A stretch of 32,000 nt of DNA from contig CANEHT010000003.1 in assembly GCA_947427385.1 (NCBI GenBank), positions 1 through 32,000 of the forward strand, given 5' to 3'. The position numbers and the translations under genes are program-made. Source of the DNA: an uncultured Clostridia bacterium (GTDB lineage: Bacteria; Bacillota; Clostridia; Lachnospirales; CAMVHY01). The notes below the pieces were generated by a model. That model had not been told where the DNA came from. It ran no database searches and worked only from the letters and a program-made list of their open reading frames with translations. This document shows, one piece after another, positions 17,284-25,300 of the stretch; position 1 is the stretch's first letter; each line of letters begins with the position of its first letter.

Positions 17284-19734
17284 TTACTTAGTAAAAGAAT
17301 TTACCGCCAATTTTTCGTCAGATACAAAATTCAACTTAAAATATTCATTAATAATTTCACGCGCAATTTGTGAAGCAGGCGCTATTGTTAATTTTGTATC
17401 GCCAAAAGGTATCAAAACATAAACTGCAATTCTTGGATTTTCAAACGGTGCGAAGCCACCAAAAGATGAATGATCTGGACGATTATTATTTTCTTGAGCG
17501 GTACCAGTTTTTCCGGCAACTCTTATTGGAAATTTTGAAAAAGCAGCACGTCCAGTCCCACGATTTCCTTCCGTCACTGCTAACATTCCTTTATATACAG
17601 CATCAAGATTTTCTGACTTAAGTTCCAATGTTTTTTCGAGAGTCGGTAAAATTTTTTCGACACAATTAAAATTATTATCACGTATTTCTTTTTCGAGATG
17701 CAATTTAAATCTTTTACCGCCGCTTGCCAAAATATTTATATATTTTGCCATGTTAGCAGCAGTATAATTATTTTTTGACTGGCCAATTGCGGTACGAATT
17801 GTATCGCCATCATACCATTTTGAAGTTTGCCCATTTTTCATTTTATATTCCGGTGACGAAATATTTGAAACACCATCGCCGGAAAAATCATAAAGCTCAC
17901 CTATTTCCACCCCACAACGGTCATCCAAACCAAACTCACGCATATAAAAATTCAAATCATGTATACCATTGAGCAAATTTTTGGATTTGCTATTGCCTAA
18001 ACGATAAGCTGTCTCAAAAAAGAAATAGTTGCACGAAACTTCAAGTGCGCTTGAAACATCTAACGAACCATGTGAATGTGATGCCCAACATTTTCCGTAC
18101 GGACGCCCAGCTTTTTTAAAAACAGATTCATCAAAAATTTTTGACGTTGGAGTAATCACACCTTTTTCGAGTCCAGCAATTGCCGTTATCATTTTAAAAG
18201 TTGAACCGGGCGCACGTGGTTCCATAAACGGCCGATTAACCATTGGCGTATTTTTAGCGGATAAAATTTGACAATAATAATCATTAGAAAAAACATTTGA
18301 TAATTTATTATTATCGTACGAAGGATAGCTAACGGCCGCCAAAACTTCTCCGTTATCAACATCTAAAACGACTGCCGAACCAGTACATGGATCAAAATTA
18401 AACATTTTTGGCGAAATTTCGCCATTATTAATTTTATCATAAAAAATTTGTGAAGCAGAAGAATTTTTGAAATAACTATCATCGCCGGAAATAATTTTTT
18501 GTTCGTGCATAGCTAACAAAATTGTTTTTGGCGATATATTTTTATTTTTCACGCCATTCGCAATAATTTGGCGGATAGTTACTGTATCAGTTTCATAATT
18601 TATGTCAGGATTATTTTGCAAAACAAAAGATTTCAAAAGATGCGAATAAGAATTTTCATCCGCCTCAAATATTTTTCGTATCGACAAAATATTTGCGTCA
18701 AAAATCGTAGCAAGCAAATTATGCAAACCAACTTTATTTAGCTTTGCCAAAATAACTTTTGTAAGATTTTTTTCGATTATATCATAAATTTTTTTTTGTA
18801 AATCTGCATCGACAGTTAAAAACAAATTATTGCCGGACTTAGCCGCTTTTTTACTAACAGTTCCAACACGTTTCCCCATATTATTTACTTGAACCAACAA
18901 TTCACCGTCGACACCACGTAAATTTTTTTCAAAAGATTTTTCGAGCCCAGACTTACCGATAACATCTGAAGCATTATAATTTTCATTTTCCGAAAGCTCG
19001 GTATCTGTGATATTCCCGACGTATCCCAACAAATTTGAAAAGCATTCACTATTTACATAATCACGAGTTGGTTCACCTTCAATATAAATTGTCGGATATT
19101 TATTACTTTCTTCCTCAATAGCAACAATTGTTTTGTCAGAAACATTTGCCGCCAAAGTCAATGGATTATATTGACGATAGCGCTGCTTATAAAGTTTTGC
19201 CCGCAGTGAAATAATCTTTCTAGCTTCGATATCATTCAAATTTTCGGGAATACCAAAAAATTCGCGCAGATATTCAATTGTTTGAGTAGCATCAAAATTT
19301 TTATTTAAATTCATATCTTTTTGCCAACGTTCTTTTTCACTGTTGCTTGAAAAATTAAACTCAAAAGGCTCAAATTTTGTGATAGGCAAATCATCGAGAT
19401 AATCTTCAGCATTTTTTTTAAGTAATTTTATCAAGTTATATAGACTTTCATTTAAATTATCAATATGAATGCTCGGGTCAATTTTTATATTATAAACAGA
19501 TTTATTTTGGGCGATAATACGGCCGAATCGGTCATAAATATTTCCACGTGGCGCTACAATATTTATTTTTTTGACGATATTTAAACTCAAATTTTCCAGA
19601 TATTTTTCACCATTTATAACTTGCATGAAAAAAAGCCGCATAACTAATAAACCAAAAATTACGCAAATAGTAAACGATAAAACAAAAAGTCTGTCGTCAA
19701 ACTTTTTTTTCATGTTATACCAAAAATTATTCAT
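17284..19734 (-). CDS. mrdA: Penicillin-binding protein 2 (peptidoglycan D,D-transpeptidase, elongasome)
   Basis: It cross-links peptidoglycan during lateral wall growth, together with MreB, MreC, MreD and RodA. A single membrane anchor (about residues 14-36) is followed by the dimerisation domain with APRGNIYDRFGRIIAQN. The transpeptidase domain has the three active-site motifs Ser511-TFK, Ser567-CN and Lys742-TG. Between the dimerisation domain and the transpeptidase core there is an insertion of roughly 130 residues, so the 816-residue protein is longer than the E. coli enzyme (about 630). The ORF can be extended five codons to a TTG at 19747-19749, overlapping mreD. I prefer the ATG at 19732-19734 because GAGG lies 9 bases upstream of it, while the TTG has only T and A upstream. 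Confidence 0.94.
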   Translation of the reverse strand: MNNFWYNMKKKFDDRLFVLSFTICVIFGLLVMRLFFMQVINGEKYLENLSLNIVKKINIVAPRGNIYDRFGRIIAQNKSVYNIKIDPSIHIDNLNESLYNLIKLLKKNAEDYLDDLPITKFEPFEFNFSSNSEKERWQKDMNLNKNFDATQTIEYLREFFGIPENLNDIEARKIISLRAKLYKQRYRQYNPLTLAANVSDKTIVAIEEESNKYPTIYIEGEPTRDYVNSECFSNLLGYVGNITDTELSENENYNASDVIGKSGLEKSFEKNLRGVDGELLVQVNNMGKRVGTVSKKAAKSGNNLFLTVDADLQKKIYDIIEKNLTKVILAKLNKVGLHNLLATIFDANILSIRKIFEADENSYSHLLKSFVLQNNPDINYETDTVTIRQIIANGVKNKNISPKTILLAMHEQKIISGDDSYFKNSSASQIFYDKINNGEISPKMFNFDPCTGSAVVLDVDNGEVLAAVSYPSYDNNKLSNVFSNDYYCQILSAKNTPMVNRPFMEPRAPGSTFKMITAIAGLEKGVITPTSKIFDESVFKKAGRPYGKCWASHSHGSLDVSSALEVSCNYFFFETAYRLGNSKSKNLLNGIHDLNFYMREFGLDDRCGVEIGELYDFSGDGVSNISSPEYKMKNGQTSKWYDGDTIRTAIGQSKNNYTAANMAKYINILASGGKRFKLHLEKEIRDNNFNCVEKILPTLEKTLELKSENLDAVYKGMLAVTEGNRGTGRAAFSKFPIRVAGKTGTAQENNNRPDHSSFGGFAPFENPRIAVYVLIPFGDTKLTIAPASQIAREIINEYFKLNFVSDEKLAVNSFTK

Positions 19735-19745
19735 AAATGAACGCC

Positions 19746-20258
19746 TCAATTAAAAAAATTGCTGTTTTTAATTTCTCGTTGTTCAAGTTTTTTGTTGAGC
19801 AAATAAATTAGCGGATATATGCCCAAAATTAAAATTGTATTGTAAATTGCTTTTGGCAAAATAATTTTATTGATAGCATAAAAAAAATTCCCCGTCATTG
19901 AAAATGAAAACACAAACGTAACTATTTCAAAAAAAATTGTCGCAAAAAAACATAATAACATCGGTATTAAATAATTTTCACGATAAAAATATTTAAACGG
20001 CCGCGTAGAAAGATACCCGACAAACATATAAATAAGTGCAAAAAATCCTAGCGTTCGCCCAAAAAAAATATCACACATAAATCCGGCAAAAAATCCAAAT
20101 ATTGCTCCTTCAACATCACTACGTAAAACTGAAATTGATACAATAAAAATGATAAATAAGTCAGGCTTGACGCCCTGTAATTTTATACATTCAAATAAAC
20201 TTGAATTAATAATAAATCCAAATAGTAACAAAAAAATATTAATCAAAACCCGCAACAT
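19746..20258 (-). CDS. mreD: Rod shape-determining protein MreD
   Basis: It is a small integral membrane protein of the elongation machinery that links MreC to the PBP2/RodA synthase. The 170 residues contain about five hydrophobic segments. The family pattern SLFECIKLQGVKPDLFIIF is at residues 20-38, followed by the GFFAGFMCDIFFGRTLGFFALIY region. The ATG abuts the mreC stop (TAA-ATG). Its ribosome binding site GGAGG is formed by the last codons of mreC (Met-Glu-Glu), so translation is coupled. Confidence 0.93.
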   Translation of the reverse strand: MLRVLINIFLLLFGFIINSSLFECIKLQGVKPDLFIIFIVSISVLRSDVEGAIFGFFAGFMCDIFFGRTLGFFALIYMFVGYLSTRPFKYFYRENYLIPMLLCFFATIFFEIVTFVFSFSMTGNFFYAINKIILPKAIYNTILILGIYPLIYLLNKKLEQREIKNSNFFN

Positions 20259-21104
20259 TTATTCCTCCATAAAAAAATCTTCTGACTCTTGCAACTCACG
20301 AACAATAACAAGAACATAATCCAAATGTTTTAAATCGGCAACCGGTTCAAGAATTATTGACTTTTCATCGGCGCTATCATCAATTTTTTTTACATAACCG
20401 AGCAAAAGTCCTTGTGGAAAAATTTCACTCAAATGTGAAGTAACAATTTCATCGCCTTCGATTATTTCGGCGTTGCTATCCAAAAATTCAACGCTGCAAA
20501 GTCCATCATATTTTAATTTCAAATCGCCCTTAGCGAATCCCAAATCACCAGTACGAAAATTTTTTATGCTTATTGAACTTTTTGGGTCGATGATGGATGA
20601 AACTTTGGCAAAATTATTGCGGCACTCAATAATTTTTCCAACCAAACCATTTACTGATAAAACAACCATATTATTCTTGAGACCGTCATTTAAACCTTTA
20701 TCGATGACAAAAACGTTGAACCATCCGCCATTATCTTTTGCAACGACATTTGCAGCTGTCAATAAATAATTTTCATAATTTCTTTTTATGTTAAGTAAAG
20801 CCGTCAATTTTTTATTTTCATTTTCTAACATTTTAAAACGCTGCGAATTTAAATCATATAACTCAACTTTTCTTTTAAGCGCAATATTTTCATTCTCAGC
20901 ATTAAAAATATCGATAAAAAAATTTATTTTTTTGCCAAACCAATTTGATGAGACACAAAAAAATTTCTCAATTGGTATGACAATAAATCCGACAGTATCT
21001 GAAAAAAAACTTAAATTAAAAAATGTACTCGTAAAAATTAAAGTAACTGACATGGCCAAAATTATTAAAAATATATTTTTTTTATTACGGCGTAAAAATC
21101 TCAA
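20259..21104 (-). CDS. mreC: Rod shape-determining protein MreC
   Basis: MreC is a bitopic membrane protein whose outer domain organises PBP2 during wall elongation. Visible here are an N-terminal membrane helix (about residues 13-35), a coiled coil (about 65-100, NENIALKRKVELYD onwards), and the beta-rich domain with NGLVGKI and SIIDPKSSISI. The start is a TTG at 21102-21104, with AAAGGA 8 bases before it. A closer ATG at 21107-21109 is out of frame and stops after two codons. The ribosome binding site begins immediately after the mreB stop. Confidence 0.93.
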   Translation of the reverse strand: MRFLRRNKKNIFLIILAMSVTLIFTSTFFNLSFFSDTVGFIVIPIEKFFCVSSNWFGKKINFFIDIFNAENENIALKRKVELYDLNSQRFKMLENENKKLTALLNIKRNYENYLLTAANVVAKDNGGWFNVFVIDKGLNDGLKNNMVVLSVNGLVGKIIECRNNFAKVSSIIDPKSSISIKNFRTGDLGFAKGDLKLKYDGLCSVEFLDSNAEIIEGDEIVTSHLSEIFPQGLLLGYVKKIDDSADEKSIILEPVADLKHLDYVLVIVRELQESEDFFMEE

Positions 21105-21118
21105 AACATTTATCCTTT

Positions 21119-22132
21119 CTAGTAAGAACTTTTAAGCGTATTAAAAAATTGTCCCATGTGCTCTAATACAATTCCTGTCCCATTTACAACAGATTTAAGT
21201 GGCTCATTTGCAACTTTTACTTCAATTTCAATTTCAGCTTCAACTAATTTATCTAAGCCTGCAATTAATGCACCACCACCTGTCAATGTAATTCCCATTT
21301 CAATTATATCGGCAGATAATTCTGGTGGTGTTTTTTCAAGTGTAAGCTTAATCGCATCAATGATATCAAAAATCGGCTCCTTTATCGCATTATATACATC
21401 AAGTGAAGTTATAAAAATTTTTTTTGGGAAACCACTTAAAAGGTCACGCCCGCAAATTTCCATAAATTTTTTTTCTTCTGGCTCATAAACATTTGCAAGC
21501 TCAATTTTAATTTTTTCCGCACTTTGATTCCCTATAGAAATATTATATTCTTTTTTGGCGTAATTCGATATATATTCATTTAAAGTATCGCCCGCAATTT
21601 TTAACGAATTACTGGTTACAATTTCACCTAAAGATATAACCGCCATTTCACTTGTCCCGCCGCCAATATCAACAATCATATTGCCAATTGGTTCTTCAAC
21701 TTGAAGATTACAACCAAGTGCGGCAGCCATTGGTTCCTCAATTAAAAATATACCGTTTTCCTTTGCACCAGCATTAAAAGTTGCTTCGATAACGGCACGT
21801 TTTTCAACTTGAGTAATACCAGAAGGGATACAAATAACAACTTTTGGGCGTGAGAAGTTAAATAATTTTGAGCGAGTTTTACTAATAAAATGTTTTAACA
21901 TTGCTTCGGTAATTTTAAAATTTGCGATAACGCCTGATTGTAGGGGGCGTAGTGCAACAACATTACTAGGGGTACGCCCAATCATTTCTTTGGCATTATT
22001 TCCAACAGCCAAAACTTTTTTTTTATCAATATCCATAGCGACGACAGAAGGTTCATTAATAATAATACCTTTCCCACTCATATAAACTAAAGAATTAGCG
22101 GTACCTAAATCAATTCCTAAATTACTTGGCAT
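21119..22132 (-). CDS. mreB: Actin-like cell-shape protein MreB
   Basis: It forms membrane-associated filaments that guide lateral wall synthesis and keep the rod shape. At 337 residues it has family length. Actin-fold markers include GIDLGTANSLVY (phosphate 1, residues 5-16), VDIGGGTSEMAVISLG (phosphate 2, about 156-171) and LTGGGALIAGLDKLV (adenosine site, about 288-302). RPLQSGVIANF and EEPMAAALG are typical MreB segments. The ATG has GGAGTGG 7 bases upstream. It is the first gene of the run ending at glnS; mreB, mreC, mreD and mrdA together form the classical elongasome operon. Confidence 0.96.
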   Translation of the reverse strand: MPSNLGIDLGTANSLVYMSGKGIIINEPSVVAMDIDKKKVLAVGNNAKEMIGRTPSNVVALRPLQSGVIANFKITEAMLKHFISKTRSKLFNFSRPKVVICIPSGITQVEKRAVIEATFNAGAKENGIFLIEEPMAAALGCNLQVEEPIGNMIVDIGGGTSEMAVISLGEIVTSNSLKIAGDTLNEYISNYAKKEYNISIGNQSAEKIKIELANVYEPEEKKFMEICGRDLLSGFPKKIFITSLDVYNAIKEPIFDIIDAIKLTLEKTPPELSADIIEMGITLTGGGALIAGLDKLVEAEIEIEVKVANEPLKSVVNGTGIVLEHMGQFFNTLKSSY

Positions 22133-22155
22133 AAGAAATCCACTCCGTAAAAAAT

Positions 22156-22184
22156 ATTATAGCCAAAGAAAAATAAAATCAGAC
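22156..22184 (-). promoter_or_regulatory. Candidate promoter of the mreB operon
   Basis: A perfect TATAAT on the minus strand (22156-22161) would start transcription near 22149, 17 bases before the mreB ATG. The matching -35 region (22179-22184, GTCTGA) is poor, so the box may need an activator or the true -35 lies elsewhere. Confidence 0.4.
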
Positions 22185-22262
22185 TGTAAAATTTATTTCC
22201 TACATAATTTATAAGAATAAGCTTTTTGGAAATGAATTTCAACAAAAAATATTTTTATCCGC

Positions 22263-22308
22263 AAAAAAAATGTCTTAGCTTGAAAAATTAATAAGCTAAG
22301 ACATTTTT
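22263..22308 (-). terminator. Terminator of giant gene B
   Basis: A perfect 16-bp stem (22266-22281 and 22293-22308) with an 11-base loop is followed on the minus strand by further T. It lies 22 bases after the giant B stop and upstream of the mreB promoter, so the two units are insulated. Confidence 0.9.
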
Positions 22309-22330
22309 AATTTTATTTTTATCTTCATAA

Positions 22331-25300
22331 TTATATTGATGGTACTCGTGGCGGTTGTTCCATTGGTGGTTGATCTATATTTTGTTGTTGTTCTTGATTT
22401 TCAATATTATTTTCTGTTTGCTGACTTTGAGTCGGACTTTCTGGACTAAGGTTTTGATAGGAAGAAGCATGCTTAATTCTCCATAATTTAATTTTATTTT
22501 TTGCAAACATAATTAAAGAATATACCAAAACGGATAAAAGCAGAATTGATGCTATAAGGAATCCTAAAAAAGTACCTAATGAAGTAACTCCAATTACAAA
22601 TCCATACACAGCTATTGCTGAATAAAACAAAACCGGTAATGAACACAAACCATCCATAATTAATAAAAATAATTTAAATCCATCGCATCCGCTCTTTATA
22701 GGTTTCAAATAACTTTCTTTTGCATTCGGAACTTTACTAAAAAAATCATTTATAGAAATATCTGCAAATTTAAATGAAGAGTCAAAAAAATTATTTATAA
22801 ACTCTACATCACTATGTTTTCTACGCAAAAAAGCAGGTACCCGCATAGGTCTCATATTATAAAAACAATATCCATTATACAAAGTCATAAAGCAATCAAA
22901 TTTTTCATCTTTTGAAGCATCCTCAACTTTTTCAAAAAGTTTTTCTAACTTTTTCCGCTCAAAACGATAAATAACAGAATCACTATCAAATTTTTCTGAT
23001 ATACTATAAATTATCTTTTCAAAAAATGAAAATTTTATTTCTATATCATTATCTGAAATATAATCAAATAAATTATGTATTTTAGCGCTACTAAAATTTT
23101 TAAAACTTTCCTTGCTGATATCTTCATTTACTATAACAATTTGTTCAGGTGTAAAAAGTCCTAATATTCCATAATTGTTCGTTTTTGATAATTTTTTCAC
23201 TAACCTATTGTCATACTTTAACATATCTTTTAAAATTTCTTCCTTTTTTCCTGAAATACTATGCAAATATGCATTATTAGCATCAACACTCAAAAAAATA
23301 TTCATAAGCATTTTATTAAGTTCATTAACTTTTCCTATTTCCCATAGTGTAAATATTTTTTCAATTGATAAATTTATAGTTATATCATTTTTTATTTTTT
23401 CTTGACAGTATGCAACAAATAATTTTGTACTTTCGCTCTCTGTAAAATCTCTAGTATAATGAAAAATTTCATTTTTAAAATTTAATCTCTCATTTTCATC
23501 ATCTGAAAGAAAATATTTAAGAACATGTAAATTCTTATTAATTAATGCTTCTAATATAGAAACAAATTTTTTTTCATTTTTTTCAGTAAAATTAAAATAA
23601 AATTCTGTAAAAGGTAAAAAACTCTCTAATTTAAAATTGCTAACACGAAAACTTTCCAAATCTAAATTATCTACAAAATGCTGCAAAAGCAATTTATAAT
23701 TTTCAGGTACATTATCAATTCCATATTTATACTCAAAAGCAAAAAAAATTAAATCTAAATCATAAACATTAATATCTTGTTTAATAACTGAAATAAAATC
23801 TTCATCAAATTTTTCTTCATCATTTAATATTAATTTATAGAAAAATTCAGTTTTATGCAATATTTCATTAATTCTTTTTGGGGTGGTATATAATATTTCT
23901 GTTGAAAGACCTGCATTGTTTCCTGAACTTATATTATTCATATAAAAATAAGTAATTGGTTCATCTTCACTTATTTGTATGTCCGGTCGACAAAATACAT
24001 ACTTAGGCCAACATATTATTTGTTTTATTAAAGATGTTTTTTCCCTCAATATAGCTCTCAAAAGATTTATATCTTTACCTTTTTTAAAAACATAATCTGT
24101 CAATTCATAAAATCTATCAAAAGTTTCAGCAAAAGTTAAAATTTCATTATTAGCTAATTCTTCTTGCAAATTCCAAATTTCTTTGCAACTTAAATAATTC
24201 AATGATCTTGGAAAAAAATTTAATAAATTTTTAGGAAAATTAGCTATATTTTTTGCAACATATTGAAAAAATTCATCGTTTTCTAAATGTTTTTTGCATA
24301 ATTTGAAAAACTGATTACTTTCCTCTTTTTCCATATCACCTGAATAAAAATTTGCAAATTTCAAAATTTGCTCGCAATTTAACCATGAAATTAAATACGT
24401 GTTTTCTTTCATTTTTTTTACTACACTATTTAATAACTGTTCATCTTCTTCTTTTGCAAAAATATAATTTAAAAATTCATTAAAGATATATTTTCGAGAT
24501 GTATAAATTTTTAATTTTTGAGACATATCTTTTTGTATATTATTTTTTTCCATAAAAATTATTAATTCTGCAACTTTATTTTTAGGGAAAAATTTATATC
24601 TAAAATCATCATCATTATCTGTGTAAAACAAATTATAAATTTCATTTATCGGAATATCATAAATTTTAAAAAACAAATCTGAAATATATTCTTCAGTAAT
24701 AAATCTTTTTACATTCTTATCACTTAAATTTTCATAAAGATATCGCAAAAGATTTGATTGAAAATCTTCATCAATAAAACTTTTAAATTGTCCATTTCCA
24801 TCGAAATTAACCAAACTAGTAAAATAAAAATTATTTTGGTTATCTATAAATTTTTTAAGCGAAATGACTTTATAAATATCTATTTTATCATTCCCTCTTT
24901 GGGATAAAGAATAGAAAAATGCTTTTTCATATTTAAGAGAAAATTTATTTTCATTTATATAACCAGCTAATTTTATCATTTTATCTTTAAGTAATTTATA
25001 ACCATCATATTCAAGTTTTGAAGCAGAAATATAATTTTGCCAATTTAGAATTTGTTCAGCGGATAAACAAACAATTAATTTATCTACATGTGTAAAAAAT
25101 TTTGAAAAAACATTTTGTTTTACATCTTCTGTATACTTTTGCAGAGCACATACACATTCAAATACGTTAATAATATTTTTTATTGCAAACTCTTTTATTT
25201 GAAAATTACTGAATTTATCTATATTCTCAATTACTTGCTCAGATTCTAATTCATTTAATTCAGGACCTCCTAATTCAGAAATTATACATGGAAATTTGAA

